Positions 28,093 to 39,592 of a stretch of DNA of 59,402 bases are shown piece by piece. The notes beneath the pieces are model-generated. The model was not told the origin of the DNA and did not search any database. It worked only from the letters and a program-made list of their open reading frames with translations. Location: positions 1 to 59,402 of the forward strand of contig REEQ01000095.1 in assembly GCA_007695005.1 (NCBI GenBank), written 5' to 3'. This stretch comes from Wenzhouxiangellaceae bacterium. GTDB taxonomy: Bacteria > Pseudomonadota > Gammaproteobacteria > Xanthomonadales > Wenzhouxiangellaceae. How positions within the stretch are numbered: the stretch's first letter is position 1; each line of letters opens with the position of its first letter. The translations under genes and the position numbers were made by a program.

Positions 28093-28161
28093 TTTTTACA
28101 CTTCTTGCAAGGCCAGCGCAAGTCAACAATGAAAACTCGAGATTGCTGGATGAGGTCTGCA
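28027..28161 (+). promoter_or_regulatory. alkB / araC divergent control region
   Basis: The stretch between the two divergent genes should hold both promoters and the AraC-type operator. I see a direct repeat ACTAAATG ACTAAAG at about 28070-28085, a TTGTCA at 28086-28091, a palindromic CTTGCAAG around 28104-28111 and an AT-rich core. No pair with standard spacing stands out, as expected for activator-dependent promoters. Part of it overlaps the annotated N-terminus of the regulator. Confidence 0.4.
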
Positions 28162-29304
28162 ATGGCTCAAGCTGCAGTTGCAGCAGCAAGCGGCGCTTAT
28201 GTTGACCGCAAGCGTCATGCCTGGCTGCTGTCGGTGTTCTACCCGCTGTTTCCCGTCTATGCCATATTTCTGCATGCCTGGACCGGCAAGGAGTGGCTGT
28301 TGCTGAGCCCGCTGTTGATCGCCTACGGGGCGGTTCCCTTGCTGGACTGGCTGCTGGGGGAGGACCAAAGCAACCCGCCCGAACATCTCGTGCCCGCCCT
28401 CGAGGCCGACCCCTACTATCGCGTGCTGACCTGGCTGACCGTGCCACTGCACCTGTTGTCCCTGGTCGTTGCCGCCTGGTATGCAGTCAGCGCCGAGCTC
28501 GGTTGGTTCGGCTGGGTCGCGCTGGTCTACGTCACCGGCCTTGCCTCGGGTATCGCCGTCAATACCGCCCATGAAATGGGACACAAGCGCCACTGGGTTG
28601 ACCAGGTGCTGTCGCGGCTGGCTCTGGCGGTGCCGTTCTACGGACACTTCACCACCGAACACAATTTTGGTCATCACAGTCAGGTAGCGACACCGGAGGA
28701 CTGCGCCAGCGCGCGGATGGGCGAATCGATCTACCGCTTTGCCCTGCGCGAAATGCCGGGTGGGGTCAAGCGTGCCTGGCGGATCGAGCGCGAGCGACTG
28801 AGGCGGCGCGGGCTTTCGGTCTGGCACTGGCGCAACAGTATTCTGCAATCCCATGCGCTGGCGCTACTGCTGCAAGGCGGCCTGGTGCTGGCCCTGGGTT
28901 GGCCGGTGCTGTTGTTCCTGCTCATCCACAACCTGCTGGCCTGGTTTCAGTTGACCAGTGCCAACTATGTCGAACACTACGGCCTGCTCAGGGCCCGTCT
29001 TGATGACGGGCGCTACGAGCGCTGCCAGCCGCATCATTCCTGGAACAGCAACCACATCTGTTCCAACCTGTTGCTGTTTCACCTCGAGCGCCACTCGGAC
29101 CACCACGCCAATCCCGGCCGTCGCTACCAGTCGCTGCGCCACTTCGATGACGTACCGAGACTACCCAGCGGCTACTTCGGGATGTTTCTGCTGGCCTACG
29201 TGCCGCCACTGTGGTTCAAGGTCATGGATCCACGGCTGTTGGCCCTGCCGCACGTCAATGCCGATCTGAGTCGGGTAAACCGAGACCCCGGTATTGCGAT
29301 ATAG
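28162..29304 (+). CDS. alkB: Alkane 1-monooxygenase (AlkB)
   Basis: The 380-residue membrane di-iron enzyme hydroxylates the terminal carbon of alkanes and needs rubredoxin and rubredoxin reductase, neither of which is in the window. All histidine boxes are present: HEMGHKRH (about 137), EHNFGHH (about 166), LERHSDHHA (about 307), plus the AlkB-specific NYVEHYG (about 268). Six hydrophobic segments surround them. ATGs at 28075, 28129 and 28150 lie upstream. 28162 is chosen because GAGG at 28152-28155 is 6 bases before it. Confidence 0.92.
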   Translation: MAQAAVAAASGAYVDRKRHAWLLSVFYPLFPVYAIFLHAWTGKEWLLLSPLLIAYGAVPLLDWLLGEDQSNPPEHLVPALEADPYYRVLTWLTVPLHLLSLVVAAWYAVSAELGWFGWVALVYVTGLASGIAVNTAHEMGHKRHWVDQVLSRLALAVPFYGHFTTEHNFGHHSQVATPEDCASARMGESIYRFALREMPGGVKRAWRIERERLRRRGLSVWHWRNSILQSHALALLLQGGLVLALGWPVLLFLLIHNLLAWFQLTSANYVEHYGLLRARLDDGRYERCQPHHSWNSNHICSNLLLFHLERHSDHHANPGRRYQSLRHFDDVPRLPSGYFGMFLLAYVPPLWFKVMDPRLLALPHVNADLSRVNRDPGIAI

Positions 29305-29334
29305 TCCAGCTTCATCCAGGAGCGGAGGTCGGCG

Positions 29335-29697
29335 ATGGGCCAGTGGTTCTTCGACACTGTCAATATGCTGGTGCATGTGCTCGAGGCCGTCGGGATTGTC
29401 GTCATTCTCGGAGGTTTTATCTATGCCACGATCATTTACATCCTGCACCTGGGGCGCTGGACGACGCATCAGCTCTATCTCGATTACCGCCGGCGCAGCG
29501 TTCGTGGCTTGATTCTTGGGCTGGAATTCCTGGTTGCGGCCGACATCATCAAGACGGTAGCTGTCGAATACACCATGGAAAGCGTCATCATGCTGGCGAT
29601 CATCATTGTCATCCGAACCTTCCTGGTTTTCGCATTGCATCTGGAGATCGAGGGACGTTTCCCCTGGGTGAGCGAAGGAAAAAGCGGGGTCGAATGA
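29335..29697 (+). CDS. DUF1622 family membrane protein
   Basis: The 120-residue protein has three hydrophobic helices (about residues 15-38, 54-70 and 78-100) and the pattern LGLEFLVAADIIKT typical of DUF1622. Its function is unknown. A GGAGG ribosome site precedes the ATG, and it starts 30 bases after alkB on the same strand, so it may be cotranscribed with the alkane hydroxylase. A link to alkane uptake or membrane adaptation would be speculation. Confidence 0.8.
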   Translation: MGQWFFDTVNMLVHVLEAVGIVVILGGFIYATIIYILHLGRWTTHQLYLDYRRRSVRGLILGLEFLVAADIIKTVAVEYTMESVIMLAIIIVIRTFLVFALHLEIEGRFPWVSEGKSGVE

Positions 29698-29731
29698 GGT
29701 CTTGCCTGTTGCCGTACTGGTGAGGCCATGA

Positions 29732-29740
29732 TGGTAAAAT
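29732..29740 (+). promoter_or_regulatory. Possible glyA promoter (extended -10)
   Basis: TGGTAAAAT at 29732-29740 is an extended -10 (TG at 29732-29733, TAAAAT at 29735-29740). No well-placed -35 is seen. A start near 29747 would leave a 20-base leader before glyA. Confidence 0.45.
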
Positions 29741-29767
29741 CCAGGCTTTGCCAAGCCCGAGAATCCC

Positions 29768-31027
29768 ATGTTTGACCGTAGCGAACAGATCGCCGGCTTC
29801 GACGATGAACTTGCCCGCGCCATTGCTGCCGAGGAGCAGCGACAGGAAGACCACATCGAGCTGATTGCCTCGGAAAATTATGCCAGCCCGCGGGTGCTTG
29901 AGGCTCAGGGCTCGGTGCTGACGAACAAGTATGCCGAAGGCTACCCGGGTCGCCGCTACTACGGGGGCTGCGAGCATGTCGATGTGGCCGAGGAGCTGGC
30001 CATTGCCCGCGTTCGCGAACTATTCGGCGCTGGCTATGCCAATGTCCAGCCTCACTCCGGCTCGCAAGCCAACCAGGCCGTGTTTCTTGCGCTGCTCCAG
30101 CCGGGCGATACCATTCTCGGCATGGATCTGTCCGAGGGCGGCCATCTGACCCATGGTGCCAAGGTCAATTTTTCCGGCAAGATATTCAATGCTGTTCACT
30201 ACGGTCTGAATCGCGCCACCGGCGAGATCGACTACGAGCGCATGGCCGAACTGGCCAGGGAGCATCAGCCCAGGTTGCTGATTGGCGGTTTTTCCGCCTA
30301 CTCGCGTGTGGTTGACTGGGCTCGCATGCGAGAAATTGCCGATTCCGTGGGTGCGTATTTCATCGTCGACATGGCTCATGTTGCCGGGCTGATTGCGGCT
30401 GGTGTGTATCCGAACCCGGTGCCCCACGCCCACGTCGTTACCTCGACCACGCACAAGACCCTTCGCGGCCCGCGCGGCGGCATCATCCTCGCTTCAGGCG
30501 AGGACGAGAGCCTGACCAGGAAATTCAACTCGCTGGTCTTTCCGGGCTGTCAGGGCGGACCGTTGATGCACGTGATTGCGGCCAAGGCCGTAGCTTTCCT
30601 CGAAGCGCTGCAGCCAGAGTTCAAGGCCTATCAGCAGCAGGTCGTGGACAATGCCCGGGCGATGGCCAAAACCATCATCGAGCGGGGTTACAAGGTCGTC
30701 TCAGGCGGCACCGACAACCACTTGTTCCTGATCGATCTGATTGACAAGGACATCACCGGCAAGGACGCCGAAGAAGCACTGGGCCGGGCCAATATTACGG
30801 TCAACAAGAACACTGTCCCGGGTGAGCCGCGCTCCCCGTTCGTCACTTCCGGCCTCCGTATAGGCACCCCTGCTGTCACCACTCGCGGTTTCCTGCCCGA
30901 CGATTGCACCGAATTGGCCAATCTGATTGCCGATGTGCTGGACAAACCGGGCGATGAAGGCGTCGAGGCGGCCACAAGGGATGCGGCGCTGGCGCTTTGT
31001 CGGAAGTATCCGGTTTACCAACGGTAA
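29768..31027 (+). CDS. glyA: Serine hydroxymethyltransferase
   Basis: The 419-residue PLP enzyme interconverts serine and glycine with tetrahydrofolate. The Schiff-base lysine is Lys230 in [13 protein letters not shown], and the N-terminal [14 protein letters not shown] and [11 protein letters not shown] blocks are canonical. It heads the conserved glyA-nrdR-rib cluster of Gammaproteobacteria. There is no glycine or other riboswitch in the 70-base gap upstream. Confidence 0.97.
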   Translation: MFDRSEQIAGFDDELARAIAAEEQRQEDHIELIASENYASPRVLEAQGSVLTNKYAEGYPGRRYYGGCEHVDVAEELAIARVRELFGAGYANVQPHSGSQANQAVFLALLQPGDTILGMDLSEGGHLTHGAKVNFSGKIFNAVHYGLNRATGEIDYERMAELAREHQPRLLIGGFSAYSRVVDWARMREIADSVGAYFIVDMAHVAGLIAAGVYPNPVPHAHVVTSTTHKTLRGPRGGIILASGEDESLTRKFNSLVFPGCQGGPLMHVIAAKAVAFLEALQPEFKAYQQQVVDNARAMAKTIIERGYKVVSGGTDNHLFLIDLIDKDITGKDAEEALGRANITVNKNTVPGEPRSPFVTSGLRIGTPAVTTRGFLPDDCTELANLIADVLDKPGDEGVEAATRDAALALCRKYPVYQR

Positions 31028-31118
31028 GGATAAAGGGCAACGGGAAAAGGGTGAGCCAATGACCAAGTTCGAACACGCTGTCCCTCTACCCCTTGCAATT
31101 TTCCCTTTCCCCGCCTAG
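31028..31118. repeat. Purine/pyrimidine-armed imperfect inverted repeat after glyA
   Basis: A G/A-rich arm (AAAGGGCAACGGGAAAAGGG, about 31026-31047) faces a C/T-rich arm (TTTTCCCTTTCCCC, about 31097-31110). They can pair as a loose hairpin in the 93-base gap before nrdR. Similar G/A then C/T arms occur at 54944-55020 and after 59136. It may serve as a weak terminator or be a degenerate intergenic repeat. Confidence 0.4.
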
Positions 31119-31120
31119 CC

Positions 31121-31630
31121 ATGTGGTGCCCCTTCTGCAATCACACCGACACCCGGGTGGTCGACTCGCGCCTGACTTCCGATGGCTTCCAGATTCGGCG
31201 GCGGCGCGAATGCGCCGAGTGCGGGGCGCGCTTCAATACTTACGAGACGCCAGCCCTGAAGGCGCCGAACGTGATCAAATCTGATGGCTCGCGGGAGGCA
31301 TTCAACGAGGGCAAGCTGCGCGGTGGCATGATCAAGGCGCTGGAGAAGCGACCGGTCGAGACGCAGGAAGTCGAGCGGGCGATTCGCAAGCTGGTCCGCC
31401 AAGTGCGGACACTGGAGGAGCCCGAGATATCCAGCCAGCAGATCGGTGACTGGGTCGCCGGGGAGCTGTCGAGGCTGGACCAGGTCGCTTACGTTCGTTT
31501 CGCCTCGGTCTACCGTAGGTTCGAGGATGTCCAGGCTTTTCGCGACGAGATAGAGCGCCTGGAGCGGATCAATCCCGGCGCCATCGACCGGCGCCAGATT
31601 TCTTTGCTGGAAGAGAACGGCGATGACTGA
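31121..31630 (+). CDS. nrdR: Transcriptional repressor NrdR
   Basis: The 169-residue protein has the zinc ribbon with Cys3, Cys6, Cys31 and Cys34 and an ATP-cone domain after residue about 48 (VIKSDGSREAFNEGKLRGG). It senses ATP/dATP and represses ribonucleotide reductase genes, none of which are here. Most family members start MHCPFC; this one starts MWCPFC, a minor oddity outside the zinc ligands. It lies between glyA and ribD, the usual place. Confidence 0.96.
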   Translation: MWCPFCNHTDTRVVDSRLTSDGFQIRRRRECAECGARFNTYETPALKAPNVIKSDGSREAFNEGKLRGGMIKALEKRPVETQEVERAIRKLVRQVRTLEEPEISSQQIGDWVAGELSRLDQVAYVRFASVYRRFEDVQAFRDEIERLERINPGAIDRRQISLLEENGDD

Positions 31631-31648
31631 GCGTGCCGTTCCAGACTC

Positions 31649-32731
31649 ATGAGTTTCAGCGCCGCTGACCATGCCTGTATGGCCGAGGCTCTGCGTCTGG
31701 CCGAGCGCGGTCGCTTTACCGTTGATCCCAACCCGGTGGTCGGCTGCGTGATCGTGCGTAATGGCGAGGTGGTCGGGCGCGGCTGGCACCGGGCTGCCGG
31801 CGAGCCCCATGCCGAAATACTGGCCCTGCGCGAGGCCGGTGTACGGGCGCGCGGAGCCTGCGCCTATGTCACCCTGGAGCCTTGCCGTCATCACGGTCGC
31901 ACGCCGCCATGCACCAGGGCCTTGATCGAGGCCGGAATCAGCGAGGTTGTCGCTGCGATGGCCGATCCATTCCCGGCCAATGCCGGACAAGGTCTGGAGG
32001 TTCTCGGGCGGGCGGGAGTCCGGGTCCGCTCGGGCTTGATGGAAGAGGCTGCCCGGGCGCTCAATCCGGGCTTCATTGCCCGCCACGAGCGTGGCAGGCC
32101 CTGGGTCCGGGTCAAGCTCGCGGTCAGTCTGGACGGCCGCATTGCCGCCGCCGATGGCCGTTCGCAATGGATTACCGGGCCGGCTGCGCGCGAAGATACC
32201 CAGCGCTGGCGGGCCCGTGCATCGGCGCTGCTGACCGGCATCGGCACCGTGCTGGCCGATGACCCGCGGCTGAACCTTCGCCTGCCAGGCGTCGACCGAC
32301 AGCCGCTGCGCGTGATAGCCGACTCAAAGGCACGCCTGCCTGCCAGCGCCCGTCTGCTGAATTTGCCTGGCTCGATCCTTGTGGCCAGCACAGAGCAGGC
32401 GCCCTGGACGCGTGACGGTGTAAGTTGGTGGCAGGGCCCTGCCGACCGGCGCGGTCGCCTGGACCTGCTGGCCCTGATGGCCCGGCTGGTCGAGCTGGAC
32501 GTCAATGAACTGCACGTTGAAGCGGGGGCGGTATTGTCCGGTGCCCTGGTCGAGGCGGGCCTGGTCGATGAGCTGCTGATTTATCAGGCGCCGGTGCTGC
32601 TGGGCCCCGGAGCGGCCATGCTGACCATGCCGGGGATGGAAAAATTCGATCAGCGCCTCCATCTGGAATTGGTTGAAAGCCGTCGGCTTGGGCCGGATTG
32701 GCGTTTTATCTACCGGCCGCGGCGCGGCTGA
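31649..32731 (+). CDS. ribD: Bifunctional riboflavin biosynthesis deaminase/reductase RibD
   Basis: The 360-residue protein has an N-terminal CMP/dCMP-deaminase-like domain with zinc ligands in PHAEI (His54, Glu56) and EPCRHHGRTPPC (Cys79, Cys88). A C-terminal reductase domain begins around residue 150 (VKLAVSLDGRIA). It performs the deamination and side-chain reduction steps after GTP ring opening. It starts 18 bases after nrdR. Both active sites look intact. Confidence 0.96.
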   Translation: MSFSAADHACMAEALRLAERGRFTVDPNPVVGCVIVRNGEVVGRGWHRAAGEPHAEILALREAGVRARGACAYVTLEPCRHHGRTPPCTRALIEAGISEVVAAMADPFPANAGQGLEVLGRAGVRVRSGLMEEAARALNPGFIARHERGRPWVRVKLAVSLDGRIAAADGRSQWITGPAAREDTQRWRARASALLTGIGTVLADDPRLNLRLPGVDRQPLRVIADSKARLPASARLLNLPGSILVASTEQAPWTRDGVSWWQGPADRRGRLDLLALMARLVELDVNELHVEAGAVLSGALVEAGLVDELLIYQAPVLLGPGAAMLTMPGMEKFDQRLHLELVESRRLGPDWRFIYRPRRG

Positions 32732-32752
32732 CACTACAACGGACCTTTTTGC

Positions 32753-33352
32753 ATGTTTACCGGAATCGTTCAGGCCATGGGCCATGTCGCCGGCATTGCG
32801 CCGCAGCGTGATGGCGCTCGTCTGCGTATCGACTGCCCGGAACTCAAGCCCGCCCGCTGGCAGAGCGGCGACAGCGTTGCCGTGGCAGGGTGCTGCCTGA
32901 CCGCGCTGGCCCTGGATGAGCAGGGCTTCAGCGCCGATCTGTCCGGTGAAACGCTGGCTCGTACCAGTCTTGGTCGACTTCAGCGCGGTGATCGGGTCAA
33001 TCTCGAGCCGGCGCTCGCCGTTGGTGATCGTCTCGGCGGTCACCTGGTCAGCGGCCATGTCGACGGCCTGGCCAGGCTGGTCACGCTCACATCGCTGGGG
33101 GACAATTGGCAGCTGGCCTTTGAAACCCCGCCGGGGCTGGCGCGTTTCGTTGCCGAAAAGGGCTCGGTGACTCTCGACGGCGTCAGCCTGACCGTCAACG
33201 CCGTTGACGGCCTGCGCTTCGAGGTCAACATCATTCCGCATACCCAGGCAGTAACGACGCTGGGCACCCTGACTGAGGGTGATGTGGTCAATCTTGAAGT
33301 CGACCTGCTGGCGCGCTACCTGGACCGCCTGCTGACGATGCGTGAGAACTGA
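32753..33352 (+). CDS. ribE: Riboflavin synthase, alpha chain
   Basis: The 199-residue protein starts MFTGIVQAMGHVAGI and has two lumazine-binding repeats, the second with LGGHLVSGHVDGLARL. It dismutates two 6,7-dimethyl-8-ribityllumazine molecules to riboflavin. No FMN riboswitch is present in the short gap before it. Its TGA overlaps the ribBA ATG by one base. Confidence 0.96.
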   Translation: MFTGIVQAMGHVAGIAPQRDGARLRIDCPELKPARWQSGDSVAVAGCCLTALALDEQGFSADLSGETLARTSLGRLQRGDRVNLEPALAVGDRLGGHLVSGHVDGLARLVTLTSLGDNWQLAFETPPGLARFVAEKGSVTLDGVSLTVNAVDGLRFEVNIIPHTQAVTTLGTLTEGDVVNLEVDLLARYLDRLLTMREN

Positions 33353-34476
33353 TGAAATTTGACTCGATAGAAGACATCCTGGCCGATATCAAGGCCGGCA
33401 AGATGGTGGTCATGCTCGACGATGAGGATCGCGAGAATGAAGGCGACCTGATCATGGCGGCCAGCCTGACTCGTCCGGAAGACATCAACTTCATGGCCCG
33501 CTACGGCCGTGGCCTGATCTGTCTCTCGCTGACCCGGGAGCGCTGCCGCCAGCTTGGATTGCAGCTGATGGTACGAGACACCGATCGCTACCATCGGACC
33601 AATTTCACCGTCTCGATCGAGGCGGCCGAGGGCGTAACCACCGGTATTTCAGCCTATGATCGGGCTCACACGATACGCACTGCCGTCGCTCCCAACGCAC
33701 GACCCGACGATCTCAACCAGCCCGGCCATGTCTTTCCGCTGATGGCCCAGCCCGGTGGTGTTCTGGCCCGGGCCGGCCACACCGAGGCAAGCATGGACCT
33801 GGCCTTGCTGGCAGGCCTGGAGCCGGCCGGTGTGCTGGTCGAGATCCTGAACGAGGATGGCACCATGGCGCGCCGCCCGGAGCTTGAGGAATTCGTCCGC
33901 GTTCACGGCTTGAAAATGGGTACCGTGGCCGACCTGATTCGCTATCGTCTTGGTACCGAGCAGAATGTCGAGTGCATTCATTCGCAGAGCGTGGGCACGG
34001 CGCACGGTGCTTTTGAACTCAGGGTGTTCCGTGATCGCATCAACCAGAAGCTGCACTGGGCGCTGATGCGCGGCAAAGTCGATGCCGAGCGCCCGTTTCC
34101 GGTTCGGGTGCATGTTCCTGAGCTGTTGGGGGATGTATTGGGGGTCAGCGATCCGGGCTTCGGCATGCCGCTGGATGCCGCGCTGGCCGACATTGCCCGT
34201 CGCGGGCACGGACTGGCGTTGGTGCTGGGCTATGATGAGACCGATGAAGACCGGCTGACCGGTCTGAAGAGAGCGCGCTCGCAGCAAGATCGCGATGAAG
34301 GGCGCGGCGCTGCCGATGCCCTGCGCAGCTATGGCATCGCGGCCCAGATCATCGCCGAGCTCGGTATCCGGCGGATGGAGGTCTTCGGGGCGCCCAAGCG
34401 TTTTCACGCGCTGGATGGTTTCGGACTGGAAATTACCGGGTACCTGGTGCCCGAAGGAGAAGGATCCTCTCAATGA
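33352..34476 (+). CDS. ribBA: 3,4-dihydroxy-2-butanone-4-phosphate synthase with degenerate GTP cyclohydrolase II domain
   Basis: The N-terminal RibB domain (residues 1 to about 200) has the catalytic DDEDRENEGDL (23-33) and HTEAS near residue 143, so it should make the four-carbon precursor. The RibA-like half (about 205-374) lacks the cysteine ligands of the zinc site: the expected ECLTGD and SLRCDCG regions read PELLGD and SDPGFGM. The arginine-glycine motif that binds GTP is also missing. A functional RibA must then come from elsewhere. This type of hollow RibBA is known in other Proteobacteria. Confidence 0.93.
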   Translation: MKFDSIEDILADIKAGKMVVMLDDEDRENEGDLIMAASLTRPEDINFMARYGRGLICLSLTRERCRQLGLQLMVRDTDRYHRTNFTVSIEAAEGVTTGISAYDRAHTIRTAVAPNARPDDLNQPGHVFPLMAQPGGVLARAGHTEASMDLALLAGLEPAGVLVEILNEDGTMARRPELEEFVRVHGLKMGTVADLIRYRLGTEQNVECIHSQSVGTAHGAFELRVFRDRINQKLHWALMRGKVDAERPFPVRVHVPELLGDVLGVSDPGFGMPLDAALADIARRGHGLALVLGYDETDEDRLTGLKRARSQQDRDEGRGAADALRSYGIAAQIIAELGIRRMEVFGAPKRFHALDGFGLEITGYLVPEGEGSSQ

Positions 34477-34934
34477 CGGCAACTTCGGTAAATGGCGCCG
34501 GGCGCCGCATCGCCATTGTCGTGGCGCGTTTCAATCAGGCGGTCACCAGCTTGCTGCTCAGCGGTTGCCGCCGGGCGCTGCTCGAGTCGGGAGTGGCCGA
34601 AGCCGACATCCAGGTGGTCGATGCCCCTGGTGCCTGGGAGCTGCCGCTGGCCTGCCAGCGCCTGGCGAGAAGTGGGCGATTTGACGCCGTCATTGCGCTG
34701 GGCGCTGTCATCCGTGGTGAAACCGCGCATTTTGATTTCATCAGCGCTGAATGCGCCCGCGGCTTGCAGCAGGTGGCCTTGGCCAGCGACGTGCCGGTGG
34801 CCTTCGGCGTGCTGACCCCGGAAAGCGGCGAGCAGGCCATTGAGCGGGCCGACCCTGAACGCAAGGACAAGGGCCGCGAAGCCGCCCTTGCTGCGCTGGA
34901 GATGATTGATCTGGCGAGGGAGAAAGCCGGGTGA
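34473..34934 (+). CDS. ribH: 6,7-dimethyl-8-ribityllumazine synthase
   Basis: The 153-residue protein has RIAIVVARFNQAVTSLLLSG, the GAWELPL segment and the catalytic histidine (about His86) in GETAHFDFI. It condenses the ribityl-pyrimidine with the RibB product, and the ring of RibD, RibE, RibBA and RibH genes covers most of the pathway. It overlaps ribBA by four bases (ATGA) and nusB by four (GTGA). Confidence 0.96.
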   Translation: MTATSVNGAGRRIAIVVARFNQAVTSLLLSGCRRALLESGVAEADIQVVDAPGAWELPLACQRLARSGRFDAVIALGAVIRGETAHFDFISAECARGLQQVALASDVPVAFGVLTPESGEQAIERADPERKDKGREAALAALEMIDLAREKAG

Positions 34935-35404
34935 CGGGCAAACGGGGCAGAGGTCGGACCGAGTCACCGTTCGAGCCGCGCCGCCGCGCTCGGCGGCGCG
35001 CCTTGCAGGCGCTTTACCAGTGGCAGCTGAATGATGACACCGCCGCATCGATCATCGCCCAGTTTGTCGAGGAGCAGAATTTCGACGGCGTTGACCAGGA
35101 CTACTTTGAAGTGCTGGTACGCGAGGTGGTTGGGCGACGCGACGAGCTTGACCAGGCCGTTGCCCCCTACGTCAAGCGCAGTGACGTTGGCATTGACCAG
35201 ATGGAGCGAGCAGTGCTGCGCCTGGGTGCCTGCGAGCTGATGTTTCATCCAGAAACCCCGTACCGGGTCGTGATCGACGAAGCCGTGGAGCTGGCCCATC
35301 GATTTGGCGCCGAGCAGGCCCATACCTTCATCAACGGTGTGCTCGATCGGCTCGCCGCCGAGACTCGAAGCCTGGAGCGGCAGGTCGAACAGGCTGGTGA
35401 ATGA
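34931..35404 (+). CDS. nusB: Transcription antitermination factor NusB
   Basis: The 157-residue all-helical protein has RRRARRRALQALYQW near the N-terminus and the C-terminal VIDEAVELAHRFGAEQAHTFINGVLD (quoted in part: AHTFINGVLD). It binds boxA RNA with S10/NusE in rRNA antitermination. The start is GTG at 34931, overlapping the ribH stop as GTGA. The N-terminus is about 15 residues longer and more basic than in E. coli. Confidence 0.94.
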   Translation: MTGKRGRGRTESPFEPRRRARRRALQALYQWQLNDDTAASIIAQFVEEQNFDGVDQDYFEVLVREVVGRRDELDQAVAPYVKRSDVGIDQMERAVLRLGACELMFHPETPYRVVIDEAVELAHRFGAEQAHTFINGVLDRLAAETRSLERQVEQAGE

Positions 35405-36347
35405 ATTTGCGCTGATCGAGCGCATCCGCCGGCGCGCTGCCGCCGATGGTGACAGTGGGATCCTGATCGGCATCGGCGACGATGCTGCCGTGCTCGAGGT
35501 CGCTCCGGGCAGGGCCTTGGTGGCCAGCACAGACTCACTGTTGCCGGGGCGGCATTTCCTGGCCGACTCGACGCCGGCTGATATTGGCCATCTGGCTGCA
35601 GCCGTCAATTTGAGCGATCTGGCCGCGATGGGGGCCAGACCGCGCTGGGCCTTGTTGGCGCTGACCCTGCCTGAAGGCGACAGCCATTGGATCGACGGCT
35701 TTCTGGATGGGTTTCTTCCCCTGTGTGCTGCCCATGACACGCGCCTGGTCGGTGGCAATCTGAGTGCAGGTCCGCTGAATATCGGTGTCCAGCTGCTCGG
35801 CGACATCGAACCTGGGCGCATTGCCCGGCGTGGGCGGGCGCAGGCGGGTGATGTGTTGCTGGTCACTGGCAGCCTCGGTGATGCGGCGGCGGCTCTGGCG
35901 CTGGCTGAGACGGCGTCAGCAGACTTGCTGGCGCGCCTGCGCCGACCCACTCCCCGGGTCGAAGCCGGGCAACTGCTGGCCGGCATGGCCACGGCCATGA
36001 TCGATGTGTCCGACGGCTTGCTGGCCGACCTGGGTCACTTGCTCGGGCCGTCCGCGGGGGCGTGGATCGCGGTTGAAAAACTGCCGTGCTCGGCCGCGCT
36101 GGCTTCCTCGGCCATTGATCCGACCCGGCGCTGGCGGCTGCAGCTTAACGGCGGCAGTGACTACGAGTTGTTGCTCAGCCTGCCGGCGGTGGCCGTGGAT
36201 ACGGCCATCAGCGCCTGTGCTGAGCTCGGTGTCCCGCTGAGCCCGATTGGCCAGGTCGATGGCTCAGGCAGGATAGAATGCCGACTGGCCGATGGAAACC
36301 GACTCGAGATTGCAGATGCCGGATGGGACCATTTCCAGTCGCGCTGA
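35397..36347 (+). CDS. thiL: Thiamine-monophosphate kinase
   Basis: The 316-residue protein, read from GTG at 35397, begins NEFALIERIRRRAA after the initiator, the family start, and overlaps nusB by 8 bases. The conserved blocks are IGIGDDAAVL, STDSLLPGRHF, AVNLSDLAAMGA, GGNLSAGPL, IDVSDGLLADLGH and GGSDYELLLS. It phosphorylates thiamine monophosphate to the cofactor TPP. A longer open frame upstream runs through nusB and is not the start. Confidence 0.93.
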   Translation: MNEFALIERIRRRAAADGDSGILIGIGDDAAVLEVAPGRALVASTDSLLPGRHFLADSTPADIGHLAAAVNLSDLAAMGARPRWALLALTLPEGDSHWIDGFLDGFLPLCAAHDTRLVGGNLSAGPLNIGVQLLGDIEPGRIARRGRAQAGDVLLVTGSLGDAAAALALAETASADLLARLRRPTPRVEAGQLLAGMATAMIDVSDGLLADLGHLLGPSAGAWIAVEKLPCSAALASSAIDPTRRWRLQLNGGSDYELLLSLPAVAVDTAISACAELGVPLSPIGQVDGSGRIECRLADGNRLEIADAGWDHFQSR

Positions 36348-36786
36348 CACCCGGCGCATTGCGCTGGCTACACCCAGCGGTTTTCTGGCCTTCGGTCTGG
36401 GCAGCGGCTTGAGTCCCTATGCGCCGGGCACCATGGGCACGATCGCAGCCATGCCGCTGGCGGCAGTATTGCTGCAGCTGCCGTTCTGGCTTGCCTTGAG
36501 CGCGATAGTCATTGCCTTTGCTGTTGGCGTCTGGCTGTGCGGCGTGACCGGTCGGGCACTGGGCGTGCATGATCACGGCGGCATCGTCTGGGACGAGTTT
36601 GTCGGTATCTGGCTGGTGCTGTTGTTCGTCCCGTTCGAGTGGGGCTGGTGGCTGGCCAGTTTCATTCTGTTCCGCCTGTTCGATGTGCTCAAGCCCTGGC
36701 CAATCCGCTGGTTGGACCGCCGCGTTCACGGCGGATTCGGTGTCATGATCGACGACATTCTGGCGGCCGTTTACGCCCTGGTGCCC

Positions 36787-36813
<27 letters not shown>
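36316..36813 (+). CDS. pgpA: Phosphatidylglycerophosphatase A
   Basis: The protein of about 165 residues has GFGSGL-type FGLGSGLSPYAPGTMGT, HDHGGIVWDEFVG, DVLKPWPIRWLDRR and GGFGVMIDDILAA, all PgpA hallmarks, and three or four membrane helices. It removes phosphate from phosphatidylglycerophosphate. The start is uncertain: ATGs at 36292 and 36316 both lie inside thiL, and neither has a strong ribosome site. Its last 27 bases overlap the convergent kinase gene. Confidence 0.92.
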
Positions 36814-39579
<2,766 letters not shown>

Positions 39580-39592
39580 GTCTGCCGTATCC

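Noticed and set aside
32732-32752. FMN riboswitch in the rib cluster
   Set aside because: The gaps before ribD, ribE and ribBA are 21 bases or shorter or overlap, and no RFN consensus blocks were seen.
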